Positions 25,008-32,796 of a stretch of 64,000 nt of DNA are shown one piece after another; the stretch's first letter is position 1, and each line of letters starts with the position of its first letter. The position numbers and the translations under genes were made by a program. The notes below the pieces were generated by a model. The model made no database searches. It saw only the letters and a program-made list of their open reading frames with translations, and was not told the origin of the DNA. This DNA comes from JARRON01 sp037383845 (GTDB lineage Bacteria > Pseudomonadota > Gammaproteobacteria > Steroidobacterales > XN24). The DNA lies in the NCBI GenBank assembly GCA_037383845.1, contig JARRON010000004.1, positions 1-64,000 on the forward strand, given 5' to 3'.

Positions 25008-26188
25008 GTCCGTGGCGCGTCGTTCTCAACAAGGAATTCCTCGAGGGACTGCGAGACCGGCGCACGCTGATGGCGGCATTGCTTTTCGGACCGCTGTTTG
25101 GCCCCCTGCTGTTCGGCGGCATGATCTCCCTGATCCTGGGCGGATCCATCGAGCGGAGCCGGGCGTCCGTCGAACTGCCCGTGATCGGGCTGGAGCGGGC
25201 ACCCCATCTTTCCGAGCGGCTGGTGGAGGCCGCGCTGGACCCGGCGCCCTTCGCCGGCTCCGTGGAAGATGCGCGGCGCGCCGTCGAGCGGGGCGACGAG
25301 AAGCTGGTGCTGCATGTGCCGCAGGATTTCGGCCAACGGCTCCGGGCCGGCGAGCCGGCGCGGCTGGAACTGGTGCGGGACTCATCCGACCGGGAAACCA
25401 GCGAGGCCGCGAACCGGGTGGAGGCCGCCGTGGAAGGCTGGAGCCGGGAGATATCGGCCCTGAGAATGGCCGCCCGGGGCATCGCGCCGGAGCTTCTTTA
25501 TCCCATGGTGATGCAGGAGATCGACGTGGCCACGCCTGCGTCCCGGGCGGTGCTCATCCTGGGAATGGTGACCTACTTCCTGATTTTCGCGACCCTCATG
25601 GGCGGACTGTATCTCGCCATCGACACCACGGCGGGGGAACGGGAGCGGGGAAGCCTGGAGCCGCTGCTGGCCCTTCCCGTCCGGCGGGACGCGCTGATCG
25701 CCGGCAAGCTGGGCGCCACCATCGCTTTCATGCTCATCGCCTGCGCGATCTGCATACTTGCCTTCGCGGTGAGCCTCAGGTTCGTGCCCTTCGCCGAGCT
25801 GGGCATCCGGCCCAACACCGGGCCGCTGGTGCTGGTCCAGATGTTCCTGCTGATGATCCCCTTCGCCTGTCTCGGCGCCGCCCTGCTGATGTTCGTCGCC
25901 AGCTTTACCCGCAGCTACCGGGAGGCCCAGAGCTGGCTGTCGGTGGTGCTGCTGATCCCCACCATTCCCATCGCCTTCGCCGGTCTCAAGGGCATGGGGC
26001 CGAGCCTCCCCGCGATGCTGGTGCCCAGTCTTTCCCAGCACCTGCTGATCACCGAGGTCTTCAAAGGCGGCCGGCTCGATCCGCTGTTCGTGGCCGTCAG
26101 CGCGGCCAGCTCCCTGGCCGCCGCCGGACTGCTGGTGCTGGCGATCCGGGCACGGTACCGCCGGGAGAGCATCCTGGGCACGAGCTGA
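25004..26188 (+). CDS. natB: ABC-2 type permease, NatB type
   Basis: Membrane subunit of the exporter, 394 residues. Topology: one N-terminal TM (LLFGPLFGPLLFGGMISLIL), a soluble extracytoplasmic domain of about 130 residues, then five further TM segments ending ASSLAAAGLLVLAIRARYRR. The loop TTAGERERGSLEPLLALPVRR is the ABC-2 coupling segment typical of NatB. The ATG at 25004 overlaps the natA stop. A G/C hairpin (26192-26213) follows the gene. Confidence 0.9.
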   Translation: MSPWRVVLNKEFLEGLRDRRTLMAALLFGPLFGPLLFGGMISLILGGSIERSRASVELPVIGLERAPHLSERLVEAALDPAPFAGSVEDARRAVERGDEKLVLHVPQDFGQRLRAGEPARLELVRDSSDRETSEAANRVEAAVEGWSREISALRMAARGIAPELLYPMVMQEIDVATPASRAVLILGMVTYFLIFATLMGGLYLAIDTTAGERERGSLEPLLALPVRRDALIAGKLGATIAFMLIACAICILAFAVSLRFVPFAELGIRPNTGPLVLVQMFLLMIPFACLGAALLMFVASFTRSYREAQSWLSVVLLIPTIPIAFAGLKGMGPSLPAMLVPSLSQHLLITEVFKGGRLDPLFVAVSAASSLAAAGLLVLAIRARYRRESILGTS

Positions 26189-26191
26189 CCC

Positions 26192-26213
26192 CCCCGCCGG
26201 CCCCGGGGCGGGG
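26192..26213 (+). terminator. Possible terminator after natB
   Basis: Stem CCCCGCC/GGCGGGG (26192-26198 with 26207-26213) with an eight-base loop, followed by TTCTGAGAGTTT, a poor U-tract. It lies just after the natB stop. A weak or rho-assisted terminator is plausible. Confidence 0.35.
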
Positions 26214-26266
26214 TTCTGAGAGTTTCATCACATACCCCGGCGCCAGGATTGGCGATCCTCCCTGCT

Positions 26267-26290
26267 CGCCCCGACAGGATCGTCGGGGCG
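26267..26290 (+). promoter_or_regulatory. Hairpin in the 5' leader of the diguanylate cyclase gene
   Basis: A perfect 9-bp stem CGCCCCGAC / GTCGGGGCG with loop AGGATC ends 4 nt before the GGAGGA ribosome-binding site of the gene starting at 26307. Such a position could limit ribosome access or mark a processed leader. No riboswitch consensus, including known c-di-GMP classes, is recognisable. Confidence 0.45.
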
Positions 26291-26306
26291 CCTTGGAGGA
26301 GCGGGC

Positions 26307-27512
26307 GTGCAAGAACAGGACCCGGGACTCAGGACTGCTCGCCCGCGCGCGGACATGGATGCGCGCAAGGCGGTGCGGCTCCGGAGGTTCTACATGGCGG
26401 CGGCTTCGTACGCCATGTGGGTGTCCCTTGCCCTGGTCGGATTCGCTACCGGGTTTTTCGAGCTTCCTCCGCCGGTGTTCTGGGGTTCCCTGGCCGGCGT
26501 CGTCCTGACAAATCTCTACTTCTTCCACCTGCTTAGGTCAGGCCAGAGCCTGCTCAAGCCCGACCCCTCCATGACCTTCGCCCAGGTGGCGGTAGCCCTG
26601 TTCTGGGTGATGATTCTCATGGCCGGTGCCCGCGACGACCGCAGCACCATGCTCGTGGTTTACGTCATCGTGATGCTCTTCGGCATCTTCCGGCTGGACA
26701 GGCTGGACTTCCTCCGCCTGAGCATGCTGGCGCTCCTGGGCTACGTCTCCGTGGTGGCCTGGGAATTCTTCCGGGACCCGCTGGCATTCGACGCCTACAG
26801 GGAAGGGCTGCGTTTGCTGGTGCTGGCAGCCTGCCTGCTCTGGTGCGTGTTCTTCGGCAGCCACGTGGCGGAACTGCGGGCCAAGCTCAGGCGCAAGAAC
26901 GAGGCCCTGCAGGAGGCGGTCAAGGACGCTCACCGCCTTGCCGACCGGGACCACCTGACGTGGGCTTACAACCGCCGCTACATCATGCAGATGGTCAAGA
27001 CAGAAGCCGCCCGGGCCGAGCGTCGCCATGCGCCCTTCTCCATCGTCATCTTCGACCTCGACCACTTCAAGAGCATCAACGACCGCTACGGACACCAGAT
27101 CGGTGACCGGGTACTGACCCGCTTCGCCGACCTTGCCCGCCGCGAGTTGCGGGCCATGGACGTGATGACCACAGGCCGGCGGAACCACTGCTTCGGCCGC
27201 TACGGGGGAGAGGAATTCATCTGCATCCTCCCGGAAACCGGCCGCGACGGGGCCCGCCGCTGCGCCGAGCGCCTGCGGGTCGCCCTGGCCAAGGAGGTCT
27301 TCGAAGAGGGCATCCGCATCACCGTCTCCGCCGGCATCTCAACCTTCCGCTACGGTGAGGAAGTGGATGAAACGCTGCGCCGCGCCGACGACGCCCTGTA
27401 CCGCGCCAAGGAACACGGACGGAACCAGGTGGCCGAGGAAAAGCCCCTGCGGCGGACCGGCCGATCCGGTTCGGTTGTGTCCATTTCCAAGGCCAAGGGC
27501 AACAATCACTGA
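26307..27512 (+). CDS. Membrane diguanylate cyclase (GGDEF) with atypical loop
   Basis: A 401-residue predicted c-di-GMP synthase. The N-terminal 150 residues hold about five or six hydrophobic segments, then a short coiled-coil linker (ELRAKLRRKNEALQEAV), then a GGDEF domain from DRDHLTWAYNRRY to the end. The active site reads GRYGGEEF, a functional variant. The region before it is longer than usual: RAMD is followed by 14 residues instead of about five, so the RxxD inhibitory site is displaced and the canonical position reads RRNH. The GTG start at 26307 is preceded by GGAGGA. Confidence 0.9.
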   Translation: MQEQDPGLRTARPRADMDARKAVRLRRFYMAAASYAMWVSLALVGFATGFFELPPPVFWGSLAGVVLTNLYFFHLLRSGQSLLKPDPSMTFAQVAVALFWVMILMAGARDDRSTMLVVYVIVMLFGIFRLDRLDFLRLSMLALLGYVSVVAWEFFRDPLAFDAYREGLRLLVLAACLLWCVFFGSHVAELRAKLRRKNEALQEAVKDAHRLADRDHLTWAYNRRYIMQMVKTEAARAERRHAPFSIVIFDLDHFKSINDRYGHQIGDRVLTRFADLARRELRAMDVMTTGRRNHCFGRYGGEEFICILPETGRDGARRCAERLRVALAKEVFEEGIRITVSAGISTFRYGEEVDETLRRADDALYRAKEHGRNQVAEEKPLRRTGRSGSVVSISKAKGNNH

Positions 27513-27538
27513 TTCGCCGGCCCAGGCGCCACAGTCCC

Positions 27539-28888
27539 CTACTTGCCGATACAGAAGCTGGCGAAGATACGCCCCAGCAGGTCCTCGCTGGTGAACCGGC
27601 CCGTGATCTCTCCCAGGGCTTCCTGGGCCAGCCGAAGTTCCTCTGCCGCCAGCTCGCCGGCGGCGAATTCCTCCAGCTGATGCAGCGCTTCCGCCGCATG
27701 GCGCTGCGCCCTCGACAGCGCTTCCAGGTGGCGGCGGCGGGCTGAAAAGGTCCCGCCGGTTTCTCCGGTGAAGCCCACGCAGGCCTTGAGATGTTCCCGG
27801 AGGGCCGCAAGGCCGGCCCCGGTCACCGCTGAGACGCGCAGGACCGGCCGGTCGTCAGTGCCCTCCTCCAGGCCGGGATGCTCGCCGGTCAGGTCCACCT
27901 TGTTGCGCACGACCGTGGCGGGCACACCTTCTGGCAAGGCATCGGCAGGGGGCATCTCGCCGGTGGCCGCATCGACCACCACCAGAAGCCGGTCGGCTTT
28001 CTCCATGGCTGCCCGGGCCCGGCGGATGCCCTCGGTCTCGATCTCGTCGGCCTGCTCCCGCAGGCCTGCGGTATCCACCACGTGCAGTGGCATCCCGTCC
28101 ACGTCGATATCTTCCCGCAGCACGTCCCGCGTGGTGCCCGGGAGGTGGGTGACGATAGCCGCCTCGTAGCCCGCGAGGCGGTTGAGGAGGCTGGACTTGC
28201 CGGCGTTCGGCACGCCTGCGATGACCACCGTCATACCGTCTCCCAGCAGCCGGCCCTGCCGTGCGGTCTCGCGGATCGGTCCAAACGCTTCGAGCAGAGA
28301 CCCCAGGCGGGACCGGATTTCCGGGTCGGACAGGAAATCCACCTCCTCCTCCGGGAAGTCGATGGCCGCCTCGATGCGCATGCGCAGGTCGGTGAGGGAT
28401 GCCACCAGCGCCTCCACGGTCCGGGAGAAGGCCCCGTCCAGGGACCGCATGGCCGCCCTCGCGGCCTGCTCGGAGCTGCTGGAGATGAGATCCGCCACGG
28501 CCTCGGCCTGGGCCAGGTCCATGCGCCCGTTGAGGAAAGCCCGGCGGGTGAACTCCCCCGGCCCCGCCTCCCGGGCGCCGTGCTCCACGAGTGTGCGGAC
28601 CAGGGCGGCCGCGGCCACCGGGCTGCCGTGGAGGTGAAACTCCACCACGTTCTCCCCGGTGAAGGAGTTCGGCGCCGGAAAATGCAGTACCAGTCCCTGG
28701 TCGATGACCTGTCCCTCGGCATCACGAATGTGCCGTAACCCCGCCTGGCGGGGCGCCGCCAGGCGACCGGCCACGCGGGCGCCGAGGGCGGTCGCCCGGG
28801 GCCCGGACAGGCGCAATACCGCCACGCCACCCCGGCCCGGCGGCGTGGCAATCGCCACGATGGTGTCGCGGTCACCAGGCAGGGTCAT
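27539..28888 (-). CDS. mnmE: tRNA modification GTPase MnmE (TrmE)
   Basis: GTPase partner of MnmG in tRNA U34 modification. The 449-residue protein has the N-terminal tetrahydrofolate-binding domain (DTIVAIATPPGRGGVAVLRLSG), G1 GVPNAGKSSLLN, G2/G3 region GTTRDVLRED and DTAGLRE, NKVD, and the invariant C-terminal CIGK. The ATG at 28886-28888 is the natural start. The gene sits between yidC and mnmG in the classical order but is flanked by genes on the other strand: a diguanylate cyclase 26 nt from its stop and the hydrolase/OsmC gene divergently upstream. Confidence 0.97.
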   Translation of the reverse strand: MTLPGDRDTIVAIATPPGRGGVAVLRLSGPRATALGARVAGRLAAPRQAGLRHIRDAEGQVIDQGLVLHFPAPNSFTGENVVEFHLHGSPVAAAALVRTLVEHGAREAGPGEFTRRAFLNGRMDLAQAEAVADLISSSSEQAARAAMRSLDGAFSRTVEALVASLTDLRMRIEAAIDFPEEEVDFLSDPEIRSRLGSLLEAFGPIRETARQGRLLGDGMTVVIAGVPNAGKSSLLNRLAGYEAAIVTHLPGTTRDVLREDIDVDGMPLHVVDTAGLREQADEIETEGIRRARAAMEKADRLLVVVDAATGEMPPADALPEGVPATVVRNKVDLTGEHPGLEEGTDDRPVLRVSAVTGAGLAALREHLKACVGFTGETGGTFSARRRHLEALSRAQRHAAEALHQLEEFAAGELAAEELRLAQEALGEITGRFTSEDLLGRIFASFCIGK

Positions 28889-28941
28889 GGGGGAGCAAAA
28901 ACGCTAAAGTGGTGGCAGCCACGATCAGGGGAGCATGGACC

Positions 28942-30186
28942 ATGAACGAAGGGCGAGTCGAGTTCGCAGGCGCCCGGGGCCACAAGCTTTCGGGCCGGCT
29001 GGCGACGCCCGCGGGCAGGAAGGCCAGCAGCTGGGTGCTGTTCGCGCACTGTTTCACCTGCACCAAGAACAGCCTGGCCGCTGCGCGCATCACCCGCGCC
29101 CTCGCGGAAAGAGGTTTCGGCGTGCTGCGGTTCGACTTCACTGGCCTGGGGGAGAGCGAGGGGGATTTCGCGGACACGGACTTCTCCGGCAATGTTGCCG
29201 ACCTGCTCGCGGCGGCCCGCTGGCTGGGCGAGCACCACGGCGACGTGGAACTCCTGGTGGGACATTCCCTGGGGGGCGCGGCGGTGCTGGAGGCCGCGCG
29301 CTCCCTGGACACGGTCCGGGCGGTGGCGACCCTCGGGGCGCCTTCGAGCCCGCGCCACCTCCTCCGGATCCTGGACAGCTCCCGGGAGGAGATCCTGGCC
29401 GAGGGATCGGCCGAAGTTGACCTGGGCGGCCGCACCTTCCGCGTCGGACGCCAGCTGCTGGAGGACCTGGAGGCCCATCCGCTGCCGGAATCGGTGGAGG
29501 AGCTGGACTGCGCCCTGCTGGTTCTCCATTCCCCCGTGGATACCGTGGTGGGCATCGAAAACGCATCGGAGATTTTTCGCCATGCCCGGCATCCCAAGAG
29601 CTTTGTCAGCCTGGACCGGGCAGGCCACCTGCTCACCGGGAAGGCCGATGCCGCCTACGCGGCGGACGTCATAGCCGCCTGGGCGTCGCGGTACCTGCCG
29701 GACAAGGTCGCCGAGGGCACTGCCGACAGCGAGGGCGCAGTGAGGGCGGAGCTTGAGCCGGGCAGCTTCCTGACGGAGATGAACGTGGCCGGTCACAACC
29801 TGGTGTCCGACGAGCCTCCCTCGGCGGGAGGCGACGGCCAGGGGCCCTCCCCCTATGACCTGCTGGCGGCGGCCCTGGCCTCCTGCACCGCCATGACCCT
29901 TCGGCTTTACCTGGAGCACAAGAAGTGGGAATTCACCTCCGTGGGCGTCGAGGTGCGCCACGAGAAGATTCACGCCGCGGACTGCGCCGACTGTGCTACG
30001 AAGAAAGGCAAGGTTGACCGGTTCACGCGCCGCCTGGCCGTTGCCGGGGACCTGGACGCAGACCAGCGGGCGCGCCTCGTGGACATCGCCGGCAAGTGCC
30101 CGGTGCACCGCACCCTGGAATCCGAAATCCGTGTGGAGACGGAGCTCGTGGAAGCCGCGGGGGAAGCGGCTTCATCCGACGGTTAG
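28942..30186 (+). CDS. Alpha/beta-hydrolase - OsmC fusion protein
   Basis: A 414-residue two-domain protein. Residues 1-260 form an alpha/beta-hydrolase with nucleophile motif GHSLGG, Asp in HSPVDTVVG and His in DRAGHLL. Residues 275-405 form an OsmC domain with Cys in ALASCTAMT and Cys in GKCPVHRTL, the peroxidatic/resolving pair of thiol-dependent hydroperoxidases. The fusion occurs in other proteobacteria; function is probably detoxification of an organic peroxide or ester, the exact substrate unknown. The ATG at 28942 has GGGGAG upstream. The stop overlaps that of convergent yidC. Confidence 0.92.
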   Translation: MNEGRVEFAGARGHKLSGRLATPAGRKASSWVLFAHCFTCTKNSLAAARITRALAERGFGVLRFDFTGLGESEGDFADTDFSGNVADLLAAARWLGEHHGDVELLVGHSLGGAAVLEAARSLDTVRAVATLGAPSSPRHLLRILDSSREEILAEGSAEVDLGGRTFRVGRQLLEDLEAHPLPESVEELDCALLVLHSPVDTVVGIENASEIFRHARHPKSFVSLDRAGHLLTGKADAAYAADVIAAWASRYLPDKVAEGTADSEGAVRAELEPGSFLTEMNVAGHNLVSDEPPSAGGDGQGPSPYDLLAAALASCTAMTLRLYLEHKKWEFTSVGVEVRHEKIHAADCADCATKKGKVDRFTRRLAVAGDLDADQRARLVDIAGKCPVHRTLESEIRVETELVEAAGEAASSDG

Positions 30187-31847
30187 CCCATCTTCTCGAC
30201 GACCCGGTTGATCCGCCACTGCTGAAGAATGGAGAGCAGGTTGTTCACGAACCAGTACAGGACCAGGCCGGCGGGGAAGAAGGCGAAGAACACGGTGAAA
30301 ATCACCGGCAGTACCTGCATGACCTTGGCCTGCACCGGATCCGGCGGCGCCGGGTTGAGCTTCTGCTGGATCCACATGGTGACGCCCATCAGCAGCGGCA
30401 GGATGAAGTAGGGATCCTTGGCCGACAGGTCGTTGATCCACAGCATGAACGGGGCCTGGCGCATTTCCACGCTTTCCAGGAGCACCCAGTACAGCGCGAG
30501 GAACACGGGCATCTGCACCAGGATGGGCAGGCATCCCGCCGCCGGGTTGACCTTCTCCCGCTTGTACAGGTCCATCATGGCCTGGGAAAGCTTCTGCCGG
30601 TCGTCCGCATAGCGCTCCTGCAGCGCTTTCATCCGCGGCTGGAGCTTGCGCATCTTGGCCATGGACTTGCCGCTGGTCTCGGAGAGCTTGTAGAAGACCA
30701 GCTTGATCAGGACGGTCATGATGATGATGGCCCAGCCCCAGTTGCCGACCACGTCGTGGATCTTGGACAACAGCCAGAACAGCGGCTGGGAAATGATGGT
30801 TAGCCAGCCGTAATCCACGGTCAGACGGAGCTTGGGCGCGGTCTCCTCCAGCTGGTCCTGGAGCTTCGGTCCCACGAACAGCCGGTCGGTGAACAGGTGA
30901 GAGCCCCCGGCCTCCACCTGCACCGGCGAGCGCACGCCCGAGAGAAGAGACAGCCCGTCCGGGCGGGCGGTCGCACTGTAGGCCGCCTGGCCGTCACCCG
31001 GGATGGCGGCCGCCAGGAAATGATGCTGAATGGACGCCACCCAGCCGGAAGCCGTGGTGAACTGCACCGGTTCCCCGACCAGGTCCCCCACGTCGAGCTT
31101 TTCGTACTTGTCGCCGTTGTAAATGACCGGGCCGATGAAGGAGTAGCTGTCCACGTCCGTGAAAGAACGTTCCTTGGGCACGTGGAGCCGCCGGATCTGG
31201 AGATAGCTGGCGCCCGTCCACGGCTGGGACCCCTGGTTGCTCACCGCCTGGTCCAGTTCCACGCGGAAACTGCCGCGCTCGAAACGCCAGGTCTTGGTCA
31301 CCGTGACGCCGTTGCCGAGCTCGGCTACCAGGGGGATCTCCAGCACGTCTGCGCCGGGCGCCAGTTCGTACTGCTCCTGCTCCGCCCGGAAAGGGGTGTC
31401 GGGTCCGGTCGTGGCGCCGTCGTCCCGGGCGCGCAGGCCCGTGCGGAAGACGAACAGCCTGGAAGGCTGCAGGCTCAGCAGCTGGACCGGAACGTCCGGA
31501 TGGTCCTTGGTCACCGGATAGGTGGGCAGGGACGCGGAGACCAGGTCACCGCCGGAGAGACTGATGCGGGCGTCGAGCACGTCCGTCCTGACGGTAATGA
31601 GTTTGCCCGCCGGGCCGGGGCCGGTTACCTCGGTGACAGGCTGCTCAGGGGCGGGCTGCTCCGCCCCCGGCAGGTCCGGCAGGGCGTCAGCGGCGGGGGC
31701 TTGCAGCCCGGCCTCCGGGTCTGCCGCCGTCCCGGTCTGGCTGGCCGGCGTCGCCGGTGCCGGCCCGTAGTCGGTCATCCAGGCCTGATAGTTGAGCCAG
31801 AAAATCAGCGCAAGAGCGATCCAGAGAAAGATTCGCTGGTTATCCAT
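30183..31847 (-). CDS. yidC: Membrane protein insertase YidC
   Basis: Inserts and folds inner-membrane proteins with or without SecYEG. The 554 residues start MDNQRIFLWIALALIFW (TM1), then a proline-rich linker and the large periplasmic P1 domain, then the conserved five-TM core (YDWGWAIII-like NWGWAIIIMTVLIKLVFY; KMRKLQPRMKALQERY cytoplasmic hairpin). Length matches gammaproteobacterial YidC. The start ATG directly abuts the yidD stop (TAG-ATG). The stop overlaps the OsmC-fusion stop on the other strand by 3 bases. Confidence 0.97.
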   Translation of the reverse strand: MDNQRIFLWIALALIFWLNYQAWMTDYGPAPATPASQTGTAADPEAGLQAPAADALPDLPGAEQPAPEQPVTEVTGPGPAGKLITVRTDVLDARISLSGGDLVSASLPTYPVTKDHPDVPVQLLSLQPSRLFVFRTGLRARDDGATTGPDTPFRAEQEQYELAPGADVLEIPLVAELGNGVTVTKTWRFERGSFRVELDQAVSNQGSQPWTGASYLQIRRLHVPKERSFTDVDSYSFIGPVIYNGDKYEKLDVGDLVGEPVQFTTASGWVASIQHHFLAAAIPGDGQAAYSATARPDGLSLLSGVRSPVQVEAGGSHLFTDRLFVGPKLQDQLEETAPKLRLTVDYGWLTIISQPLFWLLSKIHDVVGNWGWAIIIMTVLIKLVFYKLSETSGKSMAKMRKLQPRMKALQERYADDRQKLSQAMMDLYKREKVNPAAGCLPILVQMPVFLALYWVLLESVEMRQAPFMLWINDLSAKDPYFILPLLMGVTMWIQQKLNPAPPDPVQAKVMQVLPVIFTVFFAFFPAGLVLYWFVNNLLSILQQWRINRVVEKMG

Positions 31848-32090
31848 CTAGGGCAGCCGGGAGTCGTGTGGATGTTGGCCGGGCGGCACCGGGTCGTAAC
31901 CGTGGCCGCCCCATGGATGGCAGCGGCCGATGCGCCGGGCTGCCAGCCACCCGCCCCTGAGCAGCCCGTAGCGCTCGATGGCCTCGGCGGCGTAGCTGGA
32001 GCAGGTCGGCAGGTAGCGGCAGTTGATCCCCAGCACGGGGCTCAGCAGGCGCTGATAGCAGCGGATCAGGAAGACGGCGAGCCGGCGCAT
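31848..32090 (-). CDS. yidD: Membrane protein insertion efficiency factor YidD
   Basis: An 80-residue membrane-associated protein that helps YidC-dependent insertion. Signatures are IRCYQRLLSPVLG, CRYLPTCSSYA and RIGRCHPWGGHGYDPV, with the conserved Cys residues. The ATG at 32088-32090 overlaps the end of rnpA by 25 nt and the stop abuts yidC, which indicates a tightly coupled rpmH-rnpA-yidD-yidC operon. Confidence 0.95.
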   Translation of the reverse strand: MRRLAVFLIRCYQRLLSPVLGINCRYLPTCSSYAAEAIERYGLLRGGWLAARRIGRCHPWGGHGYDPVPPGQHPHDSRLP

Positions 32091-32515
32091 GATCGTTGAA
32101 TCCGGTGGAAATGTGTTTCCAGACTGCGGGCGATGGCTCGGTTACCGGACTTCGCCGCGGGCCCACGCGCCATGACCATGATATCCACGCACGGCAGTGC
32201 CTCGCGATGCAGCCGGAACTGCTCTCTGACCAGTCGCTTGATTCGATTCCGGGCGACCGCCGACCCCGATACGCGCCGCGCGACGGCCAGACCCAGACGT
32301 GGGCAGGCACCGTTTGCAGGGCAGGTAATCACGGTAAACAGCGCGTCCGAGCGCCGGCGACCCGACTTTAGCACCCGACGGAAGTCCCCGGGTGTTTTCA
32401 GGCGGACGCTGGCGGGAAAGGAGTGCTTTCCTGCCCGGACGACTGCCTCGGCTGCCCCGACCTGATCCGTATCAGACGGAGAGGCGGGCCCGGCCTTTGG
32501 CGCGCCGACGGGCAA
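32066..32515 (-). CDS. rnpA: Ribonuclease P protein component RnpA
   Basis: Protein subunit of RNase P, which matures tRNA 5' ends. The core RLGLAVARRVSGSAVARNRIKRLVREQFR is the RNA-binding motif. The conserved fold begins at VRLKTPGDFRRV, and upstream of it in frame there is no ATG or GTG; the only start is a TTG at 32513-32515 inside rpmH, giving 149 residues and a 44-nt overlap. A non-standard start closer to the domain cannot be excluded. Overlaps yidD by 25 nt. Confidence 0.9.
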   Translation of the reverse strand: MPVGAPKAGPASPSDTDQVGAAEAVVRAGKHSFPASVRLKTPGDFRRVLKSGRRRSDALFTVITCPANGACPRLGLAVARRVSGSAVARNRIKRLVREQFRLHREALPCVDIMVMARGPAAKSGNRAIARSLETHFHRIQRSCAGSPSS

Positions 32516-32606
32516 GAACCTGGCGACCCTTCTTGGTGGCCATGCGGGCGCGGAAGCCGTGGGTCCGCTTGCGACGCAGGTTGCTCGGCTGATACGTACG
32601 CTTCAT
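32472..32606 (-). CDS. rpmH: 50S ribosomal protein L34
   Basis: A 44-residue ribosomal protein starting MKRTYQPSNLRRKRTHGFRA, essentially invariant in bacteria. The ATG at 32604-32606 was chosen by homology. It is first gene of the leftward rpmH-rnpA-yidD-yidC operon and divergent from dnaA. A good sigma-70-type promoter lies about 60 nt upstream. Confidence 0.98.
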   Translation of the reverse strand: MKRTYQPSNLRRKRTHGFRARMATKKGRQVLARRRAKGRARLSV

Positions 32607-32665
32607 AACAAACGCCTTGACTGATCCGGGGGCGCCGGTCATTCGGGCCCGCAAAAAGGCGCAGA

Positions 32666-32694
32666 ATCGTACGCAGGCCCCGCCAGACTGTCAA
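32666..32694 (-). promoter_or_regulatory. Predicted rpmH promoter
   Basis: Read leftward: a perfect -35 TTGACA (32694-32689), a 17-nt spacer and -10 TACGAT (32671-32666). The leader to the rpmH ATG is then about 53 nt. This is the strongest sigma-70-like match seen in the rpmH-dnaA spacer. Confidence 0.65.
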
Positions 32695-32728
32695 CCTGAG
32701 GGGCTGGAGACCCTGCCTCTCCCCGGCC

Positions 32729-32757
32729 TGTGGATAACTGCAGTCTCGCGGTATAGA
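32729..32757 (+). promoter_or_regulatory. DnaA box and possible dnaA promoter
   Basis: TGTGGATAA at 32729-32737 is a perfect DnaA box (reverse of TTATCCACA). A -10-like TATAGA follows at 32752-32757, so the box would cover the -35 position. The layout fits DnaA autorepression of its own gene. The -35 itself is poor, so the promoter part is tentative. Confidence 0.55.
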
Positions 32758-32796
32758 CTGCCTCGCCTTCCCGCCCCAAGCGACCCCGAAGAAGCC

